Assembly: GCA_017412055.1 (NCBI GenBank)
Contig: JAFQOW010000039.1
Coordinates: 62,001-126,000 of the forward strand
Reading direction: 5' to 3'
DNA length: 64,000 nucleotides
DNA from: Lachnospiraceae bacterium
GTDB taxonomy: Bacteria; Bacillota; Clostridia; Lachnospirales; Lachnospiraceae
Positions 34,213 through 44,105 of this stretch are shown piece by piece. How positions within the stretch are numbered: position 1 is the stretch's first letter; each line of letters starts with the position of its first letter. Position numbers and translations under genes: made by a program. The notes under the pieces were generated by a model that worked only from the letters and a program-made list of their open reading frames with translations, made no database searches and was not told the DNA's origin.

Positions 34213-35529
34213 TTATGCAGAATAACTTACTGTATTTCCCATAATATCCATAATTTCCGGTTGTGGTTCATTTTCAGCCACTATCGATTCATTGAGTATA
34301 TTTAAAGCTCTCTTTCCTCGATTTTTGCTTCCAGACTGTTCTTCATGCTGTTTTTCACCCTGCATATTCTGCTCAAAAGCATGACTTGCAATTGTAACCT
34401 CTACACTCTCTATTTTCAAACCTTGATTATTAAGATTTTCCTTAAGCAATGTAAGCTGTGTTTCCAATGCATTCTTTGCAGCCTCTGTCTCTGCTGTAAT
34501 CTGTGCTGTGATGTTGCCATCCTTTGATACAAGCTGAACTGTAACTCTTCCTAAATGTGCTGGATAAAGCTGTAATTCCATAGTTGTCATTCCTTGCTTA
34601 GTCTGCATAGAAATCTGTTCAACCACCTGTCTTACAATTGTTATAGCTTGTCTTTCACCAACTCTTGCAGATAAATCTTCAGTAAGTCTCTCAGCGAAAT
34701 CTTCCGGTCTTACAGCATTGATATTCACTGTATCACTGGAATCCTTCATCTCCATCTTACTTTCATTTTGCTTGAATTCCTGCTTTGTGTCACTGTTTGT
34801 AGAAGTTTCATTTTGAATCACTTCCTGTGTTTCTTGTTTTTCTGGAGCAACTGTTTGTTCTTCTTCCTGAACCTGTGGCTCTTCTACTTCCACATCATTG
34901 ATAACATCCTCTTCTACAACTGGCATTTCAGTATCCTCTACATTATCCTGAAGCTTAATTTCCACTTCCTCTTTTACCAGGAAGTTTTCATCTACTGTCA
35001 CCTTTTCTCCTTCAAGAACCTGAGTTTTAATCTCTTCCACCTGATTTAACAATTCTTTCAAATCATCCTTGAAGTTTGGATTTGTTAAAACATCCTGTAG
35101 ATTTGTGATTCCTTCAAGCTTTTTAACCAACTCAGTTAATGGGCTTGTTTCCAGAAGATTCATATCTGTCATTCCCAAATCAGACATCATACTTTCAAGC
35201 TCTTCGCTTGTTACGTTGAACTTTTCCTGAATAAACTCCTTAATCTCACTTACCACTTCTTCAAGTGCAGCTGCAAGCTGTTCATCAGTAGGTTCATCCT
35301 TTTGCTTAACCGTCTCTCGCTTCTTGGCTGGCTCAAACTTTTTCACTTCTTTAGTTTCTTCCGGCTTATTAACTTCAGCTTTTTCTCTTTCCGTCTTTGG
35401 CTCTTTAGAATTTTCACTTACATCTTTTAAAGTTTCGCCAAAATCTTCTGTAGATTTAACATTTGTTCTAGAAGAGATTTGATTTAGCTTAAGTCCATCT
35501 AGGGAATTCACACTAATGTTTGACATCAA
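34213..35529 (-). CDS. fliK: Hook-length control protein FliK
   Basis: A 438-residue protein. The N-terminal two thirds are Lys/Glu-rich and unstructured, as needed for a secreted ruler. The C-terminal Flg_hook domain holds TTMELQLYPAHLGRVTVQL, AQITAETEAAKNALETQL and LNNQGLKIESVEVTI. It measures the hook and triggers the FlhB switch. The very acidic stretch at about 190-235 is notable. Confidence 0.92.
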   Translation of the reverse strand: MMSNISVNSLDGLKLNQISSRTNVKSTEDFGETLKDVSENSKEPKTEREKAEVNKPEETKEVKKFEPAKKRETVKQKDEPTDEQLAAALEEVVSEIKEFIQEKFNVTSEELESMMSDLGMTDMNLLETSPLTELVKKLEGITNLQDVLTNPNFKDDLKELLNQVEEIKTQVLEGEKVTVDENFLVKEEVEIKLQDNVEDTEMPVVEEDVINDVEVEEPQVQEEEQTVAPEKQETQEVIQNETSTNSDTKQEFKQNESKMEMKDSSDTVNINAVRPEDFAERLTEDLSARVGERQAITIVRQVVEQISMQTKQGMTTMELQLYPAHLGRVTVQLVSKDGNITAQITAETEAAKNALETQLTLLKENLNNQGLKIESVEVTIASHAFEQNMQGEKQHEEQSGSKNRGKRALNILNESIVAENEPQPEIMDIMGNTVSYSA

Positions 35530-35641
35530 AACACCTCCTTTTTAATATTTTTTCACATATTCTTTATCGACCAATCTTTATTATATCTTTAGGCCAAAAT
35601 GAAAAATTATTTAAAAAAGAGGTGTATTATTTTTCTATATT

Positions 35642-36385
35642 CTATTGTGGTGATAACATTACAGTAATCTTGGCACAGAATACTGCATCTGTATCGCTTA
35701 AAGCATCCAGTATTTTAGCTCTAGCTTCCATTTCCATATTTTGCAATATAGCAACAACTGTTTCAAGATTACCTGTCATCTCATACAAGGCAGCTGCAGC
35801 TTTCTTTGGTTTCATAGTTGCGTAAGCATCTGCTAAATCCTTATATCTTTCATCATATAAATATTTTTCAAGCACCTGCTTATATAAAACCTCAGCATAC
35901 TCAGGACTTATCTGCTCATAATACTGTTTGTAATATTCATAGTCTATGGCATTATCACCAAAAACCACTTCATTGTAATACTGTTCTTTTTGCTTTTCGA
36001 ATGCCAGCTGGCTTTCCTCAAAAGCTTTAAGTCTATCGATTTCTGCTTGAAGATCAGCTATTTTCTCAGCGTCTGCATCAGCCGAATCCTTTAGATTCTT
36101 AATTTCTTTTTCCAAATCTTTTATATAATTAATGGCTTCTGCCAAACTGTTATAAGGATATTCCTCCTCCTCATCTACAGTCTTGTCAGGTAAAATCTTA
36201 TTGATTACAGGAACATTTTTGAATATAGGATACATAACAGAGCTTCCAAATCCACCCACATCAAGCTTAATGCATAACGCAAACATACCTAACCACAACA
36301 CAATAATAATCAATGCAATTAGTAATGTTATAAATTTATTCCCTTTTTTCTCTTCAATATCTATAAGTTCATCATTCTTTGCCAT
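35642..36385 (-). CDS. Motility protein with MgtE_N domain (YlxF/MotE-like)
   Basis: A 247-residue protein. One N-terminal membrane helix (FITLLIALIIIVLWLGMFAL) is followed by a coiled coil at about 85-135 and a C-terminal MgtE_N-like domain (YATMKPKKAAAALYEMTGNLETVVAILQNM...AKILDAL, partly quoted). This is the layout of Bacillus YlxF and of MotE, which guides motor assembly in other bacteria. It lies between fliJ and fliK, the place of ylxF. The 112 bases to fliK are non-coding. Confidence 0.85.
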   Translation of the reverse strand: MAKNDELIDIEEKKGNKFITLLIALIIIVLWLGMFALCIKLDVGGFGSSVMYPIFKNVPVINKILPDKTVDEEEEYPYNSLAEAINYIKDLEKEIKNLKDSADADAEKIADLQAEIDRLKAFEESQLAFEKQKEQYYNEVVFGDNAIDYEYYKQYYEQISPEYAEVLYKQVLEKYLYDERYKDLADAYATMKPKKAAAALYEMTGNLETVVAILQNMEMEARAKILDALSDTDAVFCAKITVMLSPQ

Positions 36386-36398
36386 TTATGCCACCGCC

Positions 36399-36839
36399 TT
36401 ATGATTTATTGTAGGTGAAGCTTACCAACTCATCTACTTCTTTCTTTTCACTTTCATTTAATTCCTTAACAAACTCCTCAAATGCCTTTTCCTTAAGAAC
36501 TTCCTGTGTTTTTCGTTCCACCATCACCTTGTTTAGTCTACCTCTGGCGATGTCAACATTCTTTTCAGCTAATTTCACATGCTGAATCTGAGTCTTTTCT
36601 TCATTCTTCTTATACTCCAAGGCTTCATTACACCTTTTAAGTTCAAGAATATTAATTTTATTCTCTCCCTGTCCTCGTATAAGCTCCTCATAATATTCTA
36701 TTTCTTTTCTAATTCTCTCAAGTCGTTCCTCTTCTGTTCTTAACTTTTGAACTTCTATGGCAAAGGCTGTCTTTTCTTGGGTTTCCAGCTTATTTTTTAT
36801 ATCTAAAATATTTTGCATTTTATATACAAACTTTGCCAT
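36399..36839 (-). CDS. fliJ: Flagellar export chaperone FliJ
   Basis: A 146-residue all-helical coiled coil with the FliJ start KFVYKMQNILDIKNKLETQEK. FliJ forms the stalk of the FliI ATPase ring and hands over chaperones. It follows fliI by 20 bases. Confidence 0.92.
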   Translation of the reverse strand: MAKFVYKMQNILDIKNKLETQEKTAFAIEVQKLRTEEERLERIRKEIEYYEELIRGQGENKINILELKRCNEALEYKKNEEKTQIQHVKLAEKNVDIARGRLNKVMVERKTQEVLKEKAFEEFVKELNESEKKEVDELVSFTYNKS

Positions 36840-36859
36840 TGTCCATTACCTCATAACTA

Positions 36860-38173
36860 TTATTCTTCAAATATTCCATTAAGCATATCAAGCTCTTCAT
36901 CAAAGGAAAACTTTTCATCAATACCCTGACGTAAGTACTGATTAACCAAATCTATTTTTTCAATAGCATAATCAATGTTCTTATTGGAACCACTCTTGTA
37001 TGCTCCAATATTTATCAAATCTTCAGCTTCATGATATGTAGCCAATACATTTTTAAGTTTTCCTGCTACAGATTTATGCTCCCTCGTAGCTATCTGACCC
37101 ATTACTCTGGATATACTCTGGAGTACATCAATAGCCGGGTAATGATTTTTATGTCCTAGCTTTCTTGAAAGCATAATATGTCCATCCAAAATACCTCTGG
37201 CTGTATCAGTGATAGGCTCATTAAAGTCATCGCCGTCTACCAATACTGTGTAAAGTCCTGTAATGGACCCCACTGATGACATACCTGCTCTCTCAAGTAA
37301 TTTAGGCATCTCACTGTATACACTAGGTGGATATCCTCTTGTTACAGGTGGTTCACCTGATGCCAATCCTATCTCTCTTTGAGCCATAGAAAAACGAGTT
37401 AACGAATCCATCATAAGCAATACATCTTTACCCTGATCTCTAAAATATTCAGCAATAGCTGTCGCTGTCTTTGCCGCTTTATTTCTAATAAGTGCCGGCT
37501 TGTCCGATGTAGCTACGACAACTACACTTCGTCTCATACCGTCTTCACCAAGGTCTCGCTCTATAAACTCTCGAACTTCTCTTCCTCGCTCACCTATTAG
37601 TGCGATAACATTTATATCTGCCTTAGTATTTCTAGCAAACATACCAAGAAGTGTACTTTTTCCAACACCACTACCTGCAAATATACCGATTCGCTGTCCT
37701 TTCCCAACTGTAATCAAACCATCTACAGCCTTAACGCCTAGTGGCAAAACATCCTTGATTATCTCTCTCGTCATAGGATCAGGTGGTGTACATTCTACAG
37801 GATACCTTGTTGCATTACTAAGTTCCTCTCCTGTAATAGGTCTTCCTAATCCATCTAAAGTTTTTCCCAATACATCATCGCTAACAGCAACCTTTAATAC
37901 ACTTCCAGTATTTTCTACAATACTACCAGGGCCTACACCATCCACACTTTCAAAAGGCATAAGTAGAATTCTATTATCTCTAAAGCCTACTACCTCAGCC
38001 ATAACCTCCATCTTAGGATTATCCTTTGGGATTATTTTACATAAATCATTAAGATTTGCATCAGGTCCAATGGATTCAATAGTAAGACCAACCACCTTAG
38101 TGACCTTTCCCATCTTCTTGGCATAGCATTTTTCAAATATAGAATTGTATTTTCCAAGGTTTAAACTTGTCAT
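36860..38173 (-). CDS. fliI: Flagellar export ATPase FliI
   Basis: A 437-residue ATPase of the F1-beta type. Walker A is GIFAGSGVGKSTLLG, and ALIGERGREVREFIERDLG and the Walker B DVLLMMDSLTRFSMAQREIGLA follow (partly quoted). The family motif GEPPVTRGYPPSVYSEMPKL is intact. It powers early steps of flagellar export with FliH and FliJ. Confidence 0.97.
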   Translation of the reverse strand: MTSLNLGKYNSIFEKCYAKKMGKVTKVVGLTIESIGPDANLNDLCKIIPKDNPKMEVMAEVVGFRDNRILLMPFESVDGVGPGSIVENTGSVLKVAVSDDVLGKTLDGLGRPITGEELSNATRYPVECTPPDPMTREIIKDVLPLGVKAVDGLITVGKGQRIGIFAGSGVGKSTLLGMFARNTKADINVIALIGERGREVREFIERDLGEDGMRRSVVVVATSDKPALIRNKAAKTATAIAEYFRDQGKDVLLMMDSLTRFSMAQREIGLASGEPPVTRGYPPSVYSEMPKLLERAGMSSVGSITGLYTVLVDGDDFNEPITDTARGILDGHIMLSRKLGHKNHYPAIDVLQSISRVMGQIATREHKSVAGKLKNVLATYHEAEDLINIGAYKSGSNKNIDYAIEKIDLVNQYLRQGIDEKFSFDEELDMLNGIFEE

Positions 38174-38175
38174 TT

Positions 38176-39045
38176 TTATTCTCCAGTTGCCGATAATATT
38201 CTAATATCATTAATCAAATTTTCCAACTGAATATCCAAGCTGCAATCATACACACCTGTGTCCGTATCAATAAGACATTCATTTCTCTTCATTGTAGGAT
38301 CTGAAACTATTTCAATATGAATATCATCTCTTGTTTCACCTACTATCTTTTCCTTATTTTCTCTAAGAAATACTGAATCCTCAACACTAGCCCTTATTAC
38401 AAAGTTTCTGCTAGCTTCTCCACTTGTCATCACATTATTAACAAGATTAAGTATCATATCCTTCTTATCCACGGAAACACACTTTGTTATATCTGCAAAT
38501 ATTCTAAGAATCACATCAACCAATTCTGGCTCTAACTGTTCCTCTTTCCTTCTATATTCAGCTATAATACTTTGTTTTTCTTCTTCATAGGTCGCTACCA
38601 CTTGCGCTTTCATAGCTTCTGCTTCCTGGTTTGCAATCTGCATACCCTCAGCATACCCGCTATCCTTCGCAGCCTGTAGCACTCTTTCTGCTTCTGCCTT
38701 AGCATTTTCTATAATAGACAATGCATCTTCATTAGCTCTATTTACAATAGCTTCTGCTTCCTGCATTGCTGAATTTATTATATCTTCTTTTTTTGTTTCT
38801 GTATCTATAGTGGCCTGGACTTCTTCAGTCTGAGCATTTTCGCCAATCACATGACTATTTTCATCTAGCATTTCACTTACATTGACAGGATTTAAGCCTG
38901 CATAAAAACCATCACTGGAAAATCCTTCATTATTTACAGAATTTCTAATATGTACAAGCTTTTCCGATATAAGCTCATTGCTATCTATGACTCTTTTATC
39001 ACTTTTGTCCACAGCTATATAGAATCCTTTTAGCAAATTAGACAA
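38176..39045 (-). CDS. fliH: Flagellar export ATPase regulator FliH
   Basis: About 289 residues from a TTG at 39043-39045 (LSNLLKGFYIAV, read as fMet). This start is favoured because GGAGGTGA lies eight bases upstream, the overlap with fliG is only 8 bases, and the family start is usually SNLLK or similar. GTG codons at 39057-39066 are alternatives. The middle is a Glu/Ala-rich coiled coil (EAEAIVNRANEDALSIIENA) and the end has the FliH/V-ATPase E fold. It holds FliI at the export gate. Confidence 0.9.
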   Translation of the reverse strand: MSNLLKGFYIAVDKSDKRVIDSNELISEKLVHIRNSVNNEGFSSDGFYAGLNPVNVSEMLDENSHVIGENAQTEEVQATIDTETKKEDIINSAMQEAEAIVNRANEDALSIIENAKAEAERVLQAAKDSGYAEGMQIANQEAEAMKAQVVATYEEEKQSIIAEYRRKEEQLEPELVDVILRIFADITKCVSVDKKDMILNLVNNVMTSGEASRNFVIRASVEDSVFLRENKEKIVGETRDDIHIEIVSDPTMKRNECLIDTDTGVYDCSLDIQLENLINDIRILSATGE

Positions 39046-40057
39046 CGATCTCGTCACCTCCACCACGTGAAATGATGATTTCTCCTGTATCCTCTAACTT
39101 ACGTATGATATTAACAATTTTCTGCTGTGCCTCTTCAACATCCTTCATACGAACAGGACCCATGAAGTCCATATCTTCCTTAATCATAGCAGCGAGACGC
39201 TTAGATAAGTTATTGAAGATAACTGTCTGTACATCTTCATTAGAGCCCTTAAGAGCCACTGCAAGGTCATTGTTATCAACATCACGCAACACTCTCTGAA
39301 TAGTCTTGTCGTCCAGTGCAAGAATATCTTCGAATACGAACATCTTTCTTCTGATTTCGTCTGCAAGCTCTGGCTCTTCGATTTCCAAATTCTCCATGAT
39401 GTGCTTTTCTGTTCCTCTGTCTACAGTATTCAAGATATCTACGATAGCATCCACACCACCGACAATTGTGTAATCCTGATTTACTAAAGATGAAAGCTTC
39501 TTCTCTAACACTCGCTCTACTTCTTTGATAACATCAGGTGATGTTCTATCCATCTTAGCTATTCTCTTTGCTACATCTGCCTGCTTCTCAAGGGGAAGAG
39601 CAGATACAATCATAGATGCCTGATGAGCTGGCAAATACGATAAGATAAGAGCGATAGTCTGCGGATGCTCATCCTGTATAAAGTTAAGTAGCTGTGCAGG
39701 GTCGGTCTTTCTGATAAACTCAAACGGTCTAACCTGTAAAGATGCTGTAAGCTTACTGATAACATCCTGAGCCTTCTCCACGCCAAGGGCTTTTTCAAGC
39801 AATTCCTTAGCATATGTAATACCACCCTCTGCTATATACTGCTGAGCTATACACACCTGGTAAAACTCTGCCATAACATCTTCCTTAGTCTGTGGCGATA
39901 CACTTCTTGTATTTGCTATCTCCAATGTCAACTGTTCTATTTCTTCTTCTTTAAGATGTTTAAATATCTTTGCTGATTTCTCCGGTCCTAATGCAATAAG
40001 CAAAATAGCAGATTTTGTAAGACCACTTACATCAGACATCTGGACACTTTTTGCCAT
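39038..40057 (-). CDS. fliG: Flagellar motor switch protein FliG
   Basis: A 339-residue protein. The N-domain binding FliF starts with SGLTKSAILLIALGPEKSAKIF. The middle armadillo part has the EHPQTIALILSYL motif, and the C-domain that meets MotA has LVNQDYTIVGGVDAIVDILN and the torque helix LSKRLAAMIKEDMDFMGPVR. It sits between fliF and fliH in the standard order. Confidence 0.97.
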   Translation of the reverse strand: MAKSVQMSDVSGLTKSAILLIALGPEKSAKIFKHLKEEEIEQLTLEIANTRSVSPQTKEDVMAEFYQVCIAQQYIAEGGITYAKELLEKALGVEKAQDVISKLTASLQVRPFEFIRKTDPAQLLNFIQDEHPQTIALILSYLPAHQASMIVSALPLEKQADVAKRIAKMDRTSPDVIKEVERVLEKKLSSLVNQDYTIVGGVDAIVDILNTVDRGTEKHIMENLEIEEPELADEIRRKMFVFEDILALDDKTIQRVLRDVDNNDLAVALKGSNEDVQTVIFNNLSKRLAAMIKEDMDFMGPVRMKDVEEAQQKIVNIIRKLEDTGEIIISRGGGDEIVV

Positions 40058-40079
40058 AACTATACCTCCAATTTACCTT

Positions 40080-41675
40080 TTAGCCCCAATCCTCATTAAG
40101 CCAATTTCTAAGAAGCAATGCCGCCGCCTCTGGATTCTCGTCAACAAACTTCTCAATAGCCTTGCCAGTCTCTGATTTCTCCTCAAGGTCAATATCTTCA
40201 ACGCTCTGCTGCTTCTCTCTTGTAGATGAAAGTAACTCTTCAACTGATAATTCTGGCTCTACCTCTGTGATTTCAACAGGTCTTAAGCTTCTCCATACCA
40301 TAAATCCTAATAAAGCTAAGATAATAACTGCAAGGATTATTGGAAGAATCTTATCTACAAACTTTCCATCATCTGTAGTATCTTCAAATACAGGAATAAT
40401 TGAGCCTACTACAACTATATTATCAATTCCACTAGCCGCTTTAATCAATTCTTCAATTCCAGCTATAATCTCTAAATCTTTTACCGCCTTGTTAGCCTCG
40501 ATATACTCTTCCCATGTCATATCATCTAGAGCTCCGCTTTCTTCAAGAACTGCTCTGTCATGATGCTCATATTGATTAACGGTAACGGCAATAGTTGAAT
40601 TAGCTCTATTACATTTACCTCTTTCACCTTCTATAGATGTAATAGTACTACTTACAGCAAAATCTTTTTTATTAATCATTACTGAATTAGATGTTCCCTC
40701 ACCCAACTCAATCATATACCCTGTATCATCATCATTAGAATCTGTTCCTGGAATTCCGCCCTGAGTTGTACCACCCTCCTGCTGATAAATATATTCATTA
40801 TCTAACACTTCGTCTGGGTTAAAATACTCTGTTGTCACTTTATCTGTCTTATCAAATGTAATATCAAGAGATGGCGCCACAGTAACTGTTGCATAACGTC
40901 CTGTAGCCATAAGCGCCTTGCTTACATTATTGATTACTTCACTCTGGAATCTGTTTCTTATCTCCTCATTCTTTGAAGCTGATATACTGCCATCATCCTC
41001 ATAGTTCTTAGAACCCTGGAATAATGTTCTTCCAGCATTATCGATAATAGTGATACTGTTTGTTGTAGGATTACCTACTGCTGTAGCTACAAACCTAGCC
41101 AAGCTCTCCGCTGCACCTTCTGGCATATCACCACGGAGCGTCAGTTTTAAGCTTACGTATGTCTCTTCATCATTATCAAGAATAGTCAACTTCTCCTTAG
41201 GCATAGTAAACATAACAGACGCTGTCTTAACATAATCAAAGCTCTCTACTGTAGCTTTCATTCTGTCTTCCAATACTCTCTGCCAGCCTCGCTCTCTATC
41301 TGTAGATGTAGCAGAAAAACCACCATCCTCCATATAATCCTCATAAGAATAAAGTGTAGATGTATATCCACTCTGTGCTATAAGATATGACGCTTTCTCA
41401 TAATTCTCTTCAGCAACCAAAATAGTCAAACCATCATTCTCAGTCTTATATTTCATAGCTTCACCATCAAGTGTTGTGGCTATGTTAGCCGCTGTAACTG
41501 TATCCTCACATTCAATAAGTGTTACATACTCTGTCCTTGTCAAAATTACAGCAAGAATAATCAGTGCCACCAACACAACTGATGTGATACTGATTATTAT
41601 TGTCTTTTGTTTTTTATCATATTTTTTCCAAAATTCTACTAGCCTTTTCTGGGCATCTTTAAGCTTCTCATCCAT
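40080..41675 (-). CDS. fliF: MS-ring protein FliF
   Basis: A 531-residue protein with two membrane helices, at about 27-45 (ISITSVVLVALIILAVIL) and near 445-462 (ILPIILAVIILALLGFMVW). Between them lies the ring-building periplasmic-type domain, with YEKASYLIAQSGY, RGWQRVLEDRMKATVESFDYV and VAPSLDITFDK. The C-terminal FliG-binding tail (EAAALLLRNWLNEDWG) is complete. It is the base of the motor. Confidence 0.96.
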   Translation of the reverse strand: MDEKLKDAQKRLVEFWKKYDKKQKTIIISITSVVLVALIILAVILTRTEYVTLIECEDTVTAANIATTLDGEAMKYKTENDGLTILVAEENYEKASYLIAQSGYTSTLYSYEDYMEDGGFSATSTDRERGWQRVLEDRMKATVESFDYVKTASVMFTMPKEKLTILDNDEETYVSLKLTLRGDMPEGAAESLARFVATAVGNPTTNSITIIDNAGRTLFQGSKNYEDDGSISASKNEEIRNRFQSEVINNVSKALMATGRYATVTVAPSLDITFDKTDKVTTEYFNPDEVLDNEYIYQQEGGTTQGGIPGTDSNDDDTGYMIELGEGTSNSVMINKKDFAVSSTITSIEGERGKCNRANSTIAVTVNQYEHHDRAVLEESGALDDMTWEEYIEANKAVKDLEIIAGIEELIKAASGIDNIVVVGSIIPVFEDTTDDGKFVDKILPIILAVIILALLGFMVWRSLRPVEITEVEPELSVEELLSSTREKQQSVEDIDLEEKSETGKAIEKFVDENPEAAALLLRNWLNEDWG

Positions 41676-41696
41676 TACTATACTTCTCCGTATTTA

Positions 41697-42023
41697 CTAT
41701 ATCTGAATATTCATAATCTCTCTGTATGCATCCATAAGCGCATTCTTCACAGCTACTGTATACTGCAATGAAACTAATGCCTTCTGCTGTGCAACAGTTA
41801 CCTCATGAGTACTATCTGCGTTTCCTAAAGAAAAATTAATCTCTGCCTTCTCAGCCGCTGCTGATAATGCATCTGTCTCTCCTACCAGATTAATCATCTG
41901 ATCAAATATTGATGAAAAGGCATTGTCCGCTGCTCCAGTAGACTCACCGCCTCTGTTTATCATTGTATTTTTCTTCTCCTGAATTCCTGAAATCACAGAA
42001 GAAATATTTGATGTTATATCCAT
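41697..42023 (-). CDS. fliE: Hook-basal body complex protein FliE
   Basis: A 108-residue protein ending with the family motif VTVAQQKALVSLQYTVAVKNALMDAYREIMNIQI (partly conserved block). FliE joins the MS ring and export gate to the rod. It follows flgC by 31 bases. Confidence 0.92.
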   Translation of the reverse strand: MDITSNISSVISGIQEKKNTMINRGGESTGAADNAFSSIFDQMINLVGETDALSAAAEKAEINFSLGNADSTHEVTVAQQKALVSLQYTVAVKNALMDAYREIMNIQI

Positions 42024-42054
42024 AACTTACACCTTCCTAAAATCTATCAATTAT

Positions 42055-42492
42055 TTATTTTCCTATCTCTAATCCCTTAAGCGCCATAGATTTAGACGCA
42101 TTAAATGCTGTTACATTAGCCTCATAGGATCTAGAAGCACTGATTAAGTTAGTCATCTCTGTTACTACATTAACGTTTGGGTATGTAACATAGCCGTCCT
42201 CATCAGCATCTGGATGTGCCGGGTCATACACCTTATTCATAGGTGTTTCATAATCCTCCACAATCTTTGTCACCTTCACACCTGAGCCTACTGTTCCAGC
42301 TGTAGAAAGTAATACATCGCTAAACGCTGTGGCATTCTTCTCAGAAAATACAACTGTCTTTCTTCTATACGCTCCACCCTCCTGTGAGCTTGTAGAATTA
42401 ACATTTGCTAAATTCTGTGAAATAATATCTGAACGAAGTCTCTGTGCAGTCATACCAGATGCACTTATATCAAATGATGTAAATATAGCCAT
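42055..42492 (-). CDS. flgC: Proximal rod protein FlgC
   Basis: A 145-residue rod protein. The start AIFTSFDISASGMTAQRLR, the motif IISQNLANVNSTSS and the end ISASRSYEANVTAFNASKSM are typical. It follows flgB by 16 bases. Confidence 0.95.
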   Translation of the reverse strand: MAIFTSFDISASGMTAQRLRSDIISQNLANVNSTSSQEGGAYRRKTVVFSEKNATAFSDVLLSTAGTVGSGVKVTKIVEDYETPMNKVYDPAHPDADEDGYVTYPNVNVVTEMTNLISASRSYEANVTAFNASKSMALKGLEIGK

Positions 42493-42508
42493 AATAATCC
42501 TCCTCTAA

Positions 42509-42901
42509 CTACTTCTGCATAGCTGCCTTTAACATTGAAAACTGATGATTTATAGTATCAAGCACTGTCTGATAATATAACTGATTTGATGCGAATTCTA
42601 CATTCTCTGTATCAATATCCACATTATTACCATCCAATCTATACGACAGCTCTGTAAAATCCGTATATACTGTAGCATTGAGGTTTCCTACCTCCACATC
42701 ATTTACTCTATTTCTAAGTGATGTGCTATCGCCACTTGTAAGCTCTTGAAGCAAATAATTCTGAAAGCTTACATCCTTTCTCTTATAACCTGGTGTGTCC
42801 ACATTAGCTAAATTATTTGTAATTATTTCATTCCTTGTCCAAGAAGCATCTGCCGCCTTGGTAAGTACATTTATGTAATTATAAGCATTTGAATTAATCA
42901 T
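42509..42901 (-). CDS. flgB: Proximal rod protein FlgB
   Basis: A 130-residue rod protein with RNEIITNNLANVDTPGYKRK and the C-terminal VEFASNQLYYQTVLDTINHQFSMLK motif (partly quoted). It is the first gene of the fla/che locus; a strong promoter lies 108 bases upstream. Confidence 0.94.
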   Translation of the reverse strand: MINSNAYNYINVLTKAADASWTRNEIITNNLANVDTPGYKRKDVSFQNYLLQELTSGDSTSLRNRVNDVEVGNLNATVYTDFTELSYRLDGNNVDIDTENVEFASNQLYYQTVLDTINHQFSMLKAAMQK

Positions 42902-43008
42902 AAGCTACACCCTTCCTATCTACTCAATATATACAATACTACATAATAACTAATATTTTCTTCAAAAACTGCCCCCAAATTACAATTTACCCATTTTTTC
43001 TACATAAC

Positions 43009-43037
43009 ATTATAGGTTACAACCATAAAAATATCAA
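43009..43037 (-). promoter_or_regulatory. Main fla/che promoter upstream of flgB
   Basis: On the minus strand, TTGATA (43032-43037) and TATAAT (43009-43014) are 17 bases apart, very close to the sigma-A consensus, 108 bases before flgB. In Bacillus, CodY represses the equivalent promoter. No good CodY box was found here by eye; GTTTTTGAAGAAAAT (minus strand, between promoter and flgB) is a weak match. Confidence 0.75.
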
Positions 43038-43084
43038 GGGTTTTTAACAAATATAATCTGGAAGTTTTTCGAAGTAAATAATAC

Positions 43085-43132
43085 AAAAAACCACCACTTA
43101 AAAACGCGTTTCCATACGCCCTAAGTGGTGGT
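43085..43132 (-). terminator. Terminator of codY
   Basis: ACCACCACTTA (43090-43100) pairs perfectly with TAAGTGGTGGT (43122-43132), with an inner GCGT/ACGC pair. On the minus strand six T follow. It separates codY from the fla/che promoter. Confidence 0.88.
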
Positions 43133-43189
43133 CTAAATCCCTTTAAACCTATATATTTATAATATATATCGTCATTATTTTATAAAAAA

Positions 43190-43963
43190 TTACTTTTTAC
43201 GAATATTCTCAATTTCTGAAAAGATTACATCATTAAGAACCTTAATATATGTACCCTTCATACCTGAAGAACGTGATTCAATAACTCCTGCTGACTCAAA
43301 CTTTCTAAGAGCATTGACAATTACAGAACGGGTAATTCCTACACGATCTGCAATCTTACTAGCGATAAGTATTCCCTCTGTACCATCAAGTTCATTAAAT
43401 ATATGTATAATAGCTTCAAGCTCTGAAAATGATAATGTACTTATGGCCGAGCGAACTATCTGAAGCTTTCTTTCTTCCTCTGCATTCTCCTCATTAACCG
43501 AGCGCATCATCTCAAGTCCTACAACTGTTGTTCCATACTCACTTAATATAATATCATCTATTTCATAAGCACTGCTACTCTTATAAATAAACAATGTACC
43601 AAGTCTTTCTCCAGCTATATCAATAGGGGCAATAATTACCTGGAATTTCTTTGTATAATCTTCCTTAAAGCCTAACATAGCCAGATTAACATTCTCCTGT
43701 GTTGACAAAATAGAAAGCAATCTTTCATTTAACACTTTATCGATATGATTTCCCACATCACCTACGATAAATTCATTAATCTCTTCTACATCAGCACGCT
43801 TAGCACTTCCTAAAACCTTCCCCTTCTTACTTATAACCAATATATTTGAAGAAAGAATCTCGCTTAAGACACTGCAAATATCGTTAAAAACAACTTTTGT
43901 AGAATTATTATTATGCAACAATTTATTAATTTTTCTTGTCTTATCTAGTAACTGTACGCTCAT
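43190..43963 (-). CDS. codY: GTP- and branched-chain amino acid-sensing repressor CodY
   Basis: A 257-residue regulator. The N-terminal GAF domain (about 30-150) senses isoleucine/valine. The winged HTH holds ASKIADRVGITRSVIVNALRKFESAGVIESRSSGMKGTYIKV, nearly invariant in the family (partly quoted). It represses nitrogen, amino acid and often motility genes when nutrients are rich. Its position directly upstream of flgB is the same as in Bacillus. Confidence 0.96.
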   Translation of the reverse strand: MSVQLLDKTRKINKLLHNNNSTKVVFNDICSVLSEILSSNILVISKKGKVLGSAKRADVEEINEFIVGDVGNHIDKVLNERLLSILSTQENVNLAMLGFKEDYTKKFQVIIAPIDIAGERLGTLFIYKSSSAYEIDDIILSEYGTTVVGLEMMRSVNEENAEEERKLQIVRSAISTLSFSELEAIIHIFNELDGTEGILIASKIADRVGITRSVIVNALRKFESAGVIESRSSGMKGTYIKVLNDVIFSEIENIRKK

Positions 43964-44012
43964 TAATACGCCTCCTCATTTTGAATTGTCACTACCAAAT
44001 CATTACTACATA

Positions 44013-44041
44013 ACTATAGCACAATTTCACACACAAAACAA
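44013..44041 (-). promoter_or_regulatory. Probable codY promoter
   Basis: On the minus strand, TTGTTT (44036-44041) and TATAGT (44013-44018) are 17 bases apart, 50 bases before the codY start, within the 142-base gap after topA. Confidence 0.6.
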
Positions 44042-44105
44042 GTATTTTTTGCAAAATTCGCATATTTACTGCTTATTTAAAACAAATCAACCATTTAATC
44101 ACAAT